Virus record (IMG/VR): IMGVR_UViG_3300042346_000152
Span: 1-29,120 of that record
Direction: 5' to 3' (one strand)
DNA: 29,120 bases
DNA from: a virus
In this document: positions 1-4,984 of the stretch, piece by piece
Position numbering within the stretch: the stretch's first letter is position 1
Layout: each line of letters starts with the position of its first letter
The notes under the pieces: generated by a model
Databases searched by the model: none
What the model was told of the DNA's origin: nothing
Seen by the model: only the letters and a program-made list of their open reading frames with translations
Position numbers and translations under genes: made by a program

Positions 1-306
1 ATCCAAAATTATGGCGAGGCGTTCCTTTTCCTTCGCCCGCCCTGTACCCGCTGCGCGTGGTAGCAGTTGTTTCCATCGTTCGGAGTTCCGCATGTCGTCG
101 GGCATGGAATCTTGTACTTTGATGATCCACTTGCCGATCACTTCGGACATGCAGTCCGGGATGTCGTCGGTCAACTTCCCGGTCAAAGCGAGATTTATTG
201 CCGCGATGGAGCATGCCGATTCTTCATCGCCCAGGCCCGATGGCAAGTGCATGGATGCCAGCTTTGCAGCGATGGCGGTTTGTTGTTCGATTGTGATGGT
301 GCTCAT
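1..306 (-). CDS. Conserved phage protein of unknown function, 3' end cut by window edge
   Basis: An open frame reads leftwards from ATG 304-306 to position 1 with no stop: 102 codons, C-terminus missing. The start codon overlaps the stop of the upstream gene (ATGA), the usual sign of translational coupling. The protein is acidic to neutral and helix-friendly; visible segments include SACSIAAINLALTGKLTDD and CMSEVIGKWIIKVQDSMPDD. It resembles from memory a soluble protein often seen in phages and prophages of proteobacteria with no assigned function. There is no signal peptide or membrane segment. It is the most distal visible gene of the leftward operon. Existence is well supported by coupling and codon structure; function is unknown. 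Confidence 0.72.
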   Translation of the reverse strand, partial: MSTITIEQQTAIAAKLASMHLPSGLGDEESACSIAAINLALTGKLTDDIPDCMSEVIGKWIIKVQDSMPDDMRNSERWKQLLPRAAGTGRAKEKERLAIILD

Positions 307-515
307 GAGTTACTCCTTTGATGTGGTGAAAATTGGAAAGCAAGGTCTTCCACCGTGGCGTCCCTCCAGCGTTTACCGGAGAGGTACTCCGGCAGTCCGT
401 GACCATCGGGAGGCCCGTCGTCATAAGCCTCCTCCACTATAAGAACAAGCATCATCTTGCCGAAGACTGACGAATGCAGACGGTGCCGGAACTGTCCTGT
501 GAGGCGGAAATTCAT
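303..515 (-). CDS. Small phage protein, unknown function (70 aa)
   Basis: ATG 513-515 overlaps the TGA of the upstream gene (ATGA), and its own stop overlaps the next start in the same way, so it sits in a chain of coupled genes. A GGAGGG Shine-Dalgarno sequence lies 4-9 bases before the start. The product has a basic N-terminus, a short hydrophobic patch (MMLVLIVEE, about residues 21-29) and an acidic, proline/glycine-rich middle. No family is recognised. The coupling makes it likely real although short. Confidence 0.6.
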   Translation of the reverse strand: MNFRLTGQFRHRLHSSVFGKMMLVLIVEEAYDDGPPDGHGLPEYLSGKRWRDATVEDLAFQFSPHQRSNS

Positions 516-724
516 GTTCCCTCCTTCGGCATACGGGCAAAGAACCTCCCGCCCGTAAAAATTATGCGCCTCTCATCGGTGCCGTCAACTTCGGGACAAC
601 CCTTAAACCGCACTTCCTCGCCAGCGCGGACGGCTTCGCGTTCGGCGCGGGTCAGTCCTGAGACACGGCGTGCTCCCTTTTCAGCGCCCCAGCGGGCGCA
701 GCGGGCAGTGGTTGAGTAAATCAT
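512..724 (-). CDS. Small basic phage protein, unknown function (70 aa)
   Basis: It starts three bases after the stop of the upstream gene, in the junction GAGGACTGACCTATG that recurs throughout this operon. The upstream stop, the SD and the start therefore lie within about 15 bases. The protein is rich in Arg, Ala and Gly (ARWGAEKGARRVSGL, then a more polar half ending in a MPKEGT tail). There is no membrane segment or known motif. The downstream gene overlaps its stop by ATGA. Likely a real early gene with unknown function. Confidence 0.62.
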   Translation of the reverse strand: MIYSTTARCARWGAEKGARRVSGLTRAEREAVRAGEEVRFKGCPEVDGTDERRIIFTGGRFFARMPKEGT

Positions 725-727
725 AGG

Positions 728-1042
728 TCAGTCCTCGGATACGGTTAAGGCCGAGCGCAAAGTTTCAGCAACAATGTTGGCTGTCGCCTCATCAAGTGCT
801 TCAAGTTCGGAGATAGCCCAAAGCACGTTTTCATAAAGTGCCGGGGCCAGCGCCATGATCACGGCGTTTGCCGTAACTTCTTCTCTGCTCCGCCTATCAA
901 AGCCGGGCGGGCCTATCCGGTGAGTCATCGTGGCGAGGTGGATATCGTTTTCGTCTACCACGTGGATCATGTATCTTCCATCATGGTATTCCATGGTCTG
1001 AGCTACCCACTTGCCGGGGGTGCGTTTTGTAACGTCAGTCAT
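728..1042 (-). CDS. Phage protein of the 'ANA-hydrophobic-AP' type, unknown function (104 aa)
   Basis: The product begins MTDVTKRTPGKWVAQ and has a beta-rich N-terminal half followed by a helical segment with TANAVIMALAPALYENV. This layout (TPG-x-W near the start, later an ANA-x-hydrophobic-xx-AP-x-L helix) matches a widespread family of short phage proteins that, to my knowledge, has no assigned role. Start ATG 1042 follows the recurring GGACTGACCTATG junction, and the stop is part of the next junction. No transmembrane segment. Confident gene, unknown function. Confidence 0.72.
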   Translation of the reverse strand: MTDVTKRTPGKWVAQTMEYHDGRYMIHVVDENDIHLATMTHRIGPPGFDRRSREEVTANAVIMALAPALYENVLWAISELEALDEATANIVAETLRSALTVSED

Positions 1043-1052
1043 AGGTCAGTCC

Positions 1053-1220
1053 TTAGACATAGCCACGTTTTGCCAGATAGGCATCGCGGGCGGGTTGATT
1101 GGAAAAAACTTTGACGCGGTAAACGGTCGAAGGTTCGCCCTTGGCTGCAACACCGTGGCGGCACTCAATGACTATGAATCCTCTGCGATCCGCGCCGAAG
1201 GTGGAAAGTCGGTAAGCCAT
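1053..1220 (-). CDS. Small phage protein, unknown function (55 aa)
   Basis: This short frame runs from ATG 1218-1220 to TAA 1053-1055 and fills the gap between two better supported genes. It begins at the recurring GGAGGACTGACCTATG junction, three bases after the upstream stop, and its own end is followed by the same junction. The protein is MAYRLSTFGADRRGFIV at the start and ends AYLAKRGYV. It is small and basic with a likely beta-strand core and no membrane segment. Exact fit between neighbours and an SD at the right distance support it. Function unknown. Confidence 0.6.
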   Translation of the reverse strand: MAYRLSTFGADRRGFIVIECRHGVAAKGEPSTVYRVKVFSNQPARDAYLAKRGYV

Positions 1221-1223
1221 AGG

Positions 1224-1415
1224 TCAGTCCTCCTGGTTGGAAAAGTCTCGCCGAATGACGGGACGGCCCCGGTCGACCCAGCAGTACAGGCCAGAATTGT
1301 CGCGGGCGACCTGCTCGCATTCCTCACGCGGTCCGGCAATCAAGATTTGCCCGTCCTGAGTGAAAGCTGCGGCAGGATAGCCGGCGCAGTCAGGGGGGAT
1401 GTTCAGATACAGCAT
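1224..1415 (-). CDS. Small phage protein, unknown function (63 aa)
   Basis: I place the start at ATG 1413-1415, not at the in-frame ATG at 1442, because 1415 follows the operon's recurring GGAGGACTGACCCCTATG junction at SD distance. The product starts MLYLNIPPDCAGYPAAAF and ends FSNQED. It has a predicted beta-rich start, two to three cysteines and an acidic helix (PREECEQVARDN). The stop lies three bases before the next start. No known domain. Confidence 0.6.
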   Translation of the reverse strand: MLYLNIPPDCAGYPAAAFTQDGQILIAGPREECEQVARDNSGLYCWVDRGRPVIRRDFSNQED

Positions 1416-1420
1416 AGGGG

Positions 1421-1530
1421 TCAGTCCTCCAAAAGGGACCAAGCATCCTCTAGGGCAGCTTGGTGGTCTAGGTCTAGGTCATCCTCAACTTGCTCAAGAG
1501 CCCAGCGCAGGGCAACCTCCAGGTGCTCTA
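1421..1530 (-). other. Open frame without a clear start; small gene or frameshifted tail of the upstream gene
   Basis: Directly upstream of the TGA at 1421-1423 a frame encodes an acidic helical stretch (LEVALRWALEQVEDD, later AALEDAWSLLED). It ends at the recurring GGAGGACTGA junction, as real genes here do. No ATG, GTG or TTG opens it. It overlaps the end of the gene at 1528-2064, whose frame stops at TAG 1528-1530. The composition continues the Glu/Ala-rich helix at the end of that gene, so it may be its original C-terminus after a one-base frameshift, or a product of programmed frameshifting. It could also be a gene with an unusual start. Confidence 0.35.
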
Positions 1531-2064
1531 CGTGCGCACCTCGTCGCGCGACGAAGCCTTGCGATCGGCGGCAGCTTCGGCGGCCTCCACCAGGCGCTCG
1601 ACTCTGCGCACAAAAGCCGTCGCATCGCCCACCTCGAACCCCTCATTGGAGGCCCATACCAGGTAGTCGCCATGGGCATCACCGCTGAGCCCAATGCAAG
1701 CAAAAACGGTCTCGCCTGCCGGGTCGTGCAGCGTCAAATAGACCTGGCGCTGCGGCAGACTTTCCGTGTCGTCTTGGTCGTTTCCGGCTTCAGGCGTTGG
1801 AAGTTGGGCGAGCCAGAGCCTCCAACCCTCTGAATCCTCCACCAGCACCTCGTCCCCGACCAGATGCGTGACCTTTGGCCACGTCTGCGCGGTGGTGGCT
1901 GGTGCTGAGGCACCTGGCGCTGCTGACGGGTCCGGCGGCAGCAGCCCGTCGGGGTTGTCGCGACTGCGCACTGCGAGTCGCTTGGCGGAAAGGGTTTCGT
2001 CGGCCAGCTCTTCGCGGGTGAGGGGCCGGTCAGGGTCAAGGCAGGGGATCATGATTGGATTCAT
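1528..2064 (-). CDS. Phage protein of unknown function (178 aa)
   Basis: Start ATG 2062-2064 is chosen because it lies four bases after the TAA of the upstream gene and has AAGG just before it; the frame stays open further upstream only by overlapping that gene. The N-terminal part is proline- and aspartate-rich (CLDPDRPLTREELADE), followed by an Ala/Pro linker around residues 45-60. A compact beta-rich region follows (VGDEVLVEDSEGWRLWLAQL, VYLTLHDPAGETVFACIG), then a C-terminal Ala/Glu helix. It is soluble with no known domain. The C-terminus may continue in another frame (see 1421-1530). Confidence 0.6.
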   Translation of the reverse strand: MNPIMIPCLDPDRPLTREELADETLSAKRLAVRSRDNPDGLLPPDPSAAPGASAPATTAQTWPKVTHLVGDEVLVEDSEGWRLWLAQLPTPEAGNDQDDTESLPQRQVYLTLHDPAGETVFACIGLSGDAHGDYLVWASNEGFEVGDATAFVRRVERLVEAAEAAADRKASSRDEVRT

Positions 2065-2068
2065 GGCC

Positions 2069-2329
2069 TTAAACCCATTTCGATTCTCTTGCGCGGCCAG
2101 AGGGGTGCAACTCGGACTGCAGTAGTGCGAGCAGTCCCGCGCTATTTTGGTCCGTCGCCAGTCGGGCCACTTGGTCGGACACGTCAAAATCAAACCGAGA
2201 ATCAATTTCCGCGTTTCTGAGAACAAGGCGGGTTTCTGCCGGGTTGTGCGGGGTTGTGCCACTCGGCAATTCCCGCAGTCCGCGACTGTCGGCGCAAAGG
2301 TCGAACAAGGTGCTGAAAACGACTTTCAT
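2069..2329 (-). CDS. Small phage protein, unknown function (86 aa)
   Basis: ATG 2327-2329 follows AGGAGATTGACC, the operon's standard leader variant, although no sizeable gene ends in this copy. The protein begins MKVVFSTLFDLCADSRGLRE, has an internal DSRFDFDVSDQVARLATDQ segment and ends with a basic ESKWV tail. It is soluble, mixed alpha/beta, and not recognised. The next gene starts four bases downstream, so the two are probably co-translated. Confidence 0.58.
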   Translation of the reverse strand: MKVVFSTLFDLCADSRGLRELPSGTTPHNPAETRLVLRNAEIDSRFDFDVSDQVARLATDQNSAGLLALLQSELHPSGRARESKWV

Positions 2330-2360
2330 AGGTCAATCTCCTGTCGGGCAACATGCCCCC

Positions 2361-2382
2361 ATAGCCCCCCAGCAGGGGCTAT
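2361..2382. repeat. Perfect 8-bp inverted repeat in early-operon gap
   Basis: ATAGCCCC and GGGGCTAT form a perfect stem around a 6-base loop, within the 62-bp gap between two early genes. There is no U-tract on the leftward transcript, so it is not a classical terminator. It could be an RNA processing, stability or attenuation element. Confidence 0.55.
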
Positions 2383-2391
2383 AGGTGCCGG

Positions 2392-2718
2392 TCAAGCCGT
2401 TAGCTTTGCGATAACCTGCCGGGCTTCGTCCAAGGCCTCGTTGACCATGTCCCCGTAGTAATCCCCCTCCTTTACAAATTGGCGCACGCTGTCATAGCAG
2501 CATCCACCGAGGTATGCAGTTCCCAGCGTGATCCCTTCCTTCCGGGCTTCCACACGGGCCACAAAATAGGCCCACACGCCATCGTTGATCTTTCGCAGTG
2601 TCTCGGCGCGCTCCTCCTCGGTTTCGTCCCAATCCGGGGGCATGTCTTCCGGGGCGACGGATAGGACAATCTCGAACCCGTCGCGGGCTTCAGTATGTGC
2701 AGTTTCCCAATGTGTCAT
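2392..2718 (-). CDS. Conserved phage protein of unknown function (108 aa)
   Basis: The protein is acidic and helical at its N-terminus (MTHWETAHTEARDGFEIVLS, then MPPDWDETEEERAETLRKI). It then has the block VWAYFVARVEARKEGITLG, a YLGGCCYDS motif and FVKEGDYYGDMV. The order 'ARVEA..G..LG..YLGGCCY..F...GDYY.DM' resembles a short protein seen in many phages and plasmids, unassigned to my knowledge. It starts at the GGATTGACCTATG junction. No signal peptide or membrane helix. Confidence 0.75.
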   Translation of the reverse strand: MTHWETAHTEARDGFEIVLSVAPEDMPPDWDETEEERAETLRKINDGVWAYFVARVEARKEGITLGTAYLGGCCYDSVRQFVKEGDYYGDMVNEALDEARQVIAKLTA

Positions 2719-2733
2719 AGGTCAATCCTTCCA

Positions 2734-2748
2734 GCGCGCAGGGCGCGC
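2734..2748. repeat. GC-rich hairpin GCGCGC-AGG-GCGCGC
   Basis: A 6-bp perfect stem with a 3-base loop lies between the stop of the 24-residue peptide gene and the SD of the next gene on the leftward transcript. There is no following U-tract. It may insulate translation or stabilise mRNA. Confidence 0.5.
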
Positions 2749-2753
2749 AGCAG

Positions 2754-2828
2754 TTAAATGATGCCCAGCAGCACCAGAATCAGCGCAAGCAGGGAGATGA
2801 TGATTAGTCCGATATCGTCGGTGGTCAT
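2754..2828 (-). CDS. Putative 24-residue single-span membrane micropeptide
   Basis: ATG 2826-2828 overlaps the TGA of the upstream gene (ATGA) and runs 24 codons to TAA. The peptide has a short acidic head (MTTDDIG) followed by an almost uninterrupted run of Leu/Ile/Val to the end, so it can only be a single membrane helix with no tail after it. It is too short for most gene finders. The coupling to the upstream gene and the clean hydrophobic design argue that it is translated. Function is not known; it could be an early membrane-acting or exclusion peptide. Confidence 0.5.
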   Translation of the reverse strand: MTTDDIGLIIISLLALILVLLGII

Positions 2829-3226
2829 GCGAAGTACCGCGACGCAATGGCACGCGGGAATGCACGTCTAGCAGTAGCCCTGATACTGTCGCCCGTGCTT
2901 TCGGGCTCGCGCCAGTAGTCCCAAAGGGCATTCGCCAGCAGGAGACACACAGCCTTGCGGTACTCCGTCGGGAAGTATTGGCCGGTGCAGTAGTCGATCC
3001 GCCCGTTCTCAATCGTGAGCCGGTTCCGGGCTTGCGCGATGATCTGATCTGCAGTGATCCCGGAAAGCTCGCAGTGTCGGATCATGGTCTCGGCGTGGTG
3101 GCGGTCTTGTGTCACTTCGCGGGATTCTTGCCGGTAGTCGGCCAATGAGCCGTAGTTTCCGGGCTCGATGCCGGGTCGCTGGGCGACGAAAGCACGCAAG
3201 GCGTGCAGCAGTGCGGATTTGTCCAT
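2825..3226 (-). CDS. Conserved phage protein of unknown function (133 aa)
   Basis: I choose ATG 3224-3226 because AGGAGA lies eight bases upstream; the longer in-frame version would have to cross the hairpin at 3262-3300. The product is soluble and helical: MDKSALLHALRAFVAQRPG, NYGSLADYRQESREVTQDRH, ITADQIIAQARNRL, then YFPTEYRKAVCLLLANALWDYW. It looks like a phage protein seen with 'DYR.E.R..T.DR' and 'P.EYR.AVC.LL...LW.Y' motifs; no activity is assigned to it that I know of. Its stop overlaps the start of the membrane micropeptide. Confidence 0.7.
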   Translation of the reverse strand: MDKSALLHALRAFVAQRPGIEPGNYGSLADYRQESREVTQDRHHAETMIRHCELSGITADQIIAQARNRLTIENGRIDYCTGQYFPTEYRKAVCLLLANALWDYWREPESTGDSIRATARRAFPRAIASRYFA

Positions 3227-3261
3227 TGTGTGTTTCTCCTGATTGATTCGATGGCCGGTGG

Positions 3262-3300
3262 CGCATCCCATAGGGGCCGGCGAGCCCCTAGACGGATGCG
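3262..3300. repeat. Two-tier inverted repeat (long hairpin) between early genes
   Basis: The outer arms CGCATCC (3262-3268) and GGATGCG (3294-3300) enclose the inner arms TAGGGGC (3271-3277) and GCCCCTA (3284-3290) with a 6-base loop. On the leftward transcript it lies directly after the stop of the first operon gene and about 35 bases before the next start. There is no U-tract. The inner stem has the same GGGGCTA core as the hairpin at 2361-2382. Confidence 0.6.
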
Positions 3301-3600
3301 TCAGTCCTCGCTTTGCTGCAGGTATTCGTCCTCGGTCAACCCGTGGAAGGCCAGCTCGTAACCCTTGTGACACAGGCGAAAGTGTGCGCAGCTACTGCCC
3401 TTAGACTTGATGACCGACCACAGCCGATTGATTCGCACGTCACGGAACAACGAAGCTGGCATGTCATACATGCGTAGTTCGTCGCGGATGAACTCGGCAA
3501 GGTCACGCCTGCGAGTGAACTCCACGGCTGAGCCGTGGTCATCGGGAAGGTAGCATCCCGAGAGGCCGAAGGACGTTGTGTAGCGGGCAATTGTGGTCAT
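3301..3600 (-). CDS. First gene of the leftward operon, unknown function (99 aa)
   Basis: ATG 3598-3600 has CAGGAGACC just upstream. The protein starts MTTIARYTTSFGLSGCYLPD and continues with a helical segment (TRRRDLAEFIRDELRMYDMP), a basic middle and a C-terminal part (HFRLCHKGYELAFHGLTEDE) ending QQSED. It is soluble with four cysteines and not recognised. As the gene nearest the divergent control region it is probably the first translated. The stop is part of a GAGGACTGA sequence like the junctions downstream, but here the following start is replaced by a hairpin. Confidence 0.65.
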   Translation of the reverse strand: MTTIARYTTSFGLSGCYLPDDHGSAVEFTRRRDLAEFIRDELRMYDMPASLFRDVRINRLWSVIKSKGSSCAHFRLCHKGYELAFHGLTEDEYLQQSED

Positions 3601-3688
3601 TTTGGTCTCCTGGTTGATCGCCCCGACATGGAGCGCATGGCGAGAGTGTCGGCCCTTGCACGGCCCTTGTCACTAGGGACTTTCCCTC

Positions 3689-3704
3689 ATGTATAAACGT
3701 ACAG
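3689..3704. promoter_or_regulatory. LexA-box-like site (left half of divergent region)
   Basis: The sequence ATGT-N8-ACAG differs by one base from the CTGT-N8-ACAG core bound by LexA in gamma- and beta-proteobacteria. It lies 89 bp upstream of the leftward operon start and overlaps a TATACA sequence on the minus strand that could be a -10. No convincing -35 was found for it. Confidence 0.4.
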
Positions 3705-3763
3705 TGTGAGCCCTGGTGCGGGTCCGGAGACCGCCCGCAGCATGCGCAGCATGCAGCAGTTCC

Positions 3764-3791
3764 TTGCTTTCCCCATCCGTTCCCCTATACT
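3764..3791 (+). promoter_or_regulatory. Sigma70-like promoter for the terminase block
   Basis: TTGCTT (3764-3769) and TATACT (3786-3791) are separated by 16 bases and lie about 30 bases before the small terminase start. The -10 is inside a perfect 13-bp palindrome, CTATAC-T-GTATAG (3785-3797). That suggests that a repressor competes with polymerase there. Confidence 0.55.
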
Positions 3792-3807
3792 GTATAGAAC
3801 CCCAGTA
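3788..3807. promoter_or_regulatory. LexA-box-like operator overlapping the -10
   Basis: TACTGTATAGAACCCCAGTA contains CTGT-N8-CCAG with the flanking TA on both sides. It is one base away from the CTGT-N8-ACAG core and close to the look of strong SOS boxes such as that of umuD. It overlaps the -10 and the expected transcription start of the rightward promoter, the classic repressor position. Confidence 0.5.
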
Positions 3808-3819
3808 CAAAGTCTCCCT

Positions 3820-4494
3820 ATGAAACTGTCTCGCAAAGCATTAGAGAAAGCAGCTAAGGAAACTCCAATAGAGCACATTCTCGGTAGGCAAGTCTCCGGA
3901 GCACTCACTCCAAAACAAAGACGCTTCGCCCACGAAGTAGCCAAAGGCGCAACCAAAGCAGACGCCTACAGAGCCGCTTATGACGTAACAAGTAAGTACA
4001 CAATGGCAAGCAAACCATACGAGCTTATGAGGGACGAGAGGATACAGAGAGAGATAGACGCCTATGCCCTGGCAATAGAGGCGGAGAAACACAGAACCCC
4101 TGCCGCGCTGCGCTCTTTAGTCATCCAAGGCCTAGTCCAAGTAGCACTAGATGCAGATACTAAGGACGCCGTTAAGGTCCAAGCACTTAAAACCCTCGGC
4201 ACAGTTACCGAGGTCGCAGCATTTACCGAGCGCAAGGAAGTGAGGAGTATTACATCCTCCGATGATGCACGGGCCAAAGTTATGGCTGAGCTTCGCACAC
4301 TGCTGACGGCTCAGGCACAAGATGCCACGGTTATCGAGGCTGACGCTGACAGCCTGCTGCGCGAGCTTAGCGACAATATTAACGGTGCCGACAATATTAA
4401 CGCTGAGTCTGCCGACAATATTAACGCTGCGCCCGATGGAACCACAGAGCCCAGCACCGAGACCCCACCTCACCCGGACCACCCCATTGTGTGA
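3820..4494 (+). CDS. terS: Terminase small subunit
   Basis: The product (224 aa) is the DNA-recognition subunit of the packaging motor. Residues about 29-75 carry the typical small-terminase start: LTPKQRRFAHEVAKGATKADAYRAAY, an HTH-like DNA-binding segment, followed by MRDERIQREIDAYALAIE and an all-helical middle suited to ring oligomerisation. The C-terminus is low complexity, with three DNIN units encoded by GACAATATTAACG repeats and a Thr/Pro-rich tail. ATG 3820 is used because the in-frame extension to 3706 would put the promoter and LexA-like box inside the gene. The SD is weak. Position just ahead of the large subunit supports the call. The closest family cannot be named without a search. 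Confidence 0.75.
   Translation: MKLSRKALEKAAKETPIEHILGRQVSGALTPKQRRFAHEVAKGATKADAYRAAYDVTSKYTMASKPYELMRDERIQREIDAYALAIEAEKHRTPAALRSLVIQGLVQVALDADTKDAVKVQALKTLGTVTEVAAFTERKEVRSITSSDDARAKVMAELRTLLTAQAQDATVIEADADSLLRELSDNINGADNINAESADNINAAPDGTTEPSTETPPHPDHPIV
4372..4426. repeat. Three direct repeats GACAATATTAACG within terS 3' end
   Basis: Exact 13-bp copies lie at 4372-4384, 4390-4402 and 4414-4426, spaced 18 and 24 bases (in frame, encoding DNIN). The ATTAACG core recurs three more times in the following intergenic region, so the array may act as DNA sites as well as code. Confidence 0.8.
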
Positions 4495-4522
4495 GTAGGA
4501 GTCCCGCTGCCTTGAACATACT

Positions 4523-4575
4523 ATTCCACACAAACCATCCCTCATTCCACTCAAACGCCCCATTCCACACCAACG
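4523..4575. repeat. Three iteron-like repeats ATTCCACxCAAAC
   Basis: ATTCCACACAAACC (from 4523), ATTCCACTCAAACG (from 4544) and ATTCCACACCAACG (from 4562) are spaced 21 and 18 bases, about two helical turns. Regular same-face spacing is typical of protein-binding iterons. Confidence 0.65.
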
Positions 4576-4713
4576 ACTCCTAGCCCCAATGAACGCCGTA
4601 AAAATTAACGCTCCTCACCAGACCCCAGCCCTTGATCTGGAAACACCCCCCGGTAGTCGGTCTAAACAAAAGTGGCGGGGGGGTAGCAAAAATTTTGGGA
4701 GCAAATTTGGGTG

Positions 4714-4892
4714 CCGTTAAAATTAACGGATGACATAAAGTACTTTAAGAACCGTGGCTAAGTCTATGATTTGTAAGGACTTTTTGGAAAACGTGAGTTG
4801 TTAGGTGGGTGAAAAGTTGGCGACCGTTAAAATTAACGGAAGTGAAGTGATGCTTTAAGAGTGTGCGCTAAGTTGTTGATTTGTAATGGAAA
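4714..4892. repeat. 110-bp imperfect tandem duplication with identical 16-bp inverted repeats
   Basis: CCGTTAAAATTAACGG occurs identically at 4714-4729 and 4824-4839 (arms CCGTTAA/TTAACGG). At the same 110-bp offset, further matched words follow without gaps: CTTTAAGA, GCTAAGT and TGATTTGTAA. Each copy covers about 65-70 bp. It lies upstream of the LexA-like gene. Confidence 0.75.
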
Positions 4893-4984
4893 AGTGTGAA
4901 AAGCCGGTCAAGAAGTGGCGCACGAAGAAGGTATTGCAGAGTCCTCTGAGGAAGGTGTATGGGTCCAAGGAGGAGGTATTGGAG

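Larger units (their letters stand above)
4495..4984. other. 490-bp intergenic region, no gene seen, repeat-rich
   Basis: No convincing coding frame was found between terS and the LexA-like gene. The region holds three ATTCCAC iteron-like units, three more ATTAACG sites (two in 16-bp palindromes), a G-rich run around 4674-4690 and a 110-bp imperfect tandem duplication. The placement between the terminase subunit genes suits a packaging (pac or cos) site or an operator region. No origin or promoter could be fixed. Confidence 0.6.

Noticed and set aside
1399-1833. Plus-strand open frames over the early region
   Set aside because: They lie opposite the tightly joined minus-strand operon, with no SD and shadow-like composition.
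2333-2362. Nine-codon mini-gene before the 86-residue gene
   Set aside because: It starts inside a hairpin stem, has no SD, and cannot be told from chance, though its stop sits in the standard junction.
2722-3266. Overlapping minus-strand frames (2722-3012 and 3009-3266)
   Set aside because: Shadows of the 133-residue gene; Arg/Ser/His-rich composition and no SD.
3706-3819. In-frame N-terminal extension of the small terminase
   Set aside because: It would place a good promoter and a LexA-like palindrome inside the gene, has no SD, and its residues do not look like a terminase.
4886-4984. 33-residue N-terminal extension of the LexA-like protein
   Set aside because: No SD before ATG 4886; a very strong SD stands before ATG 4985, and the LexA alignment starts there.
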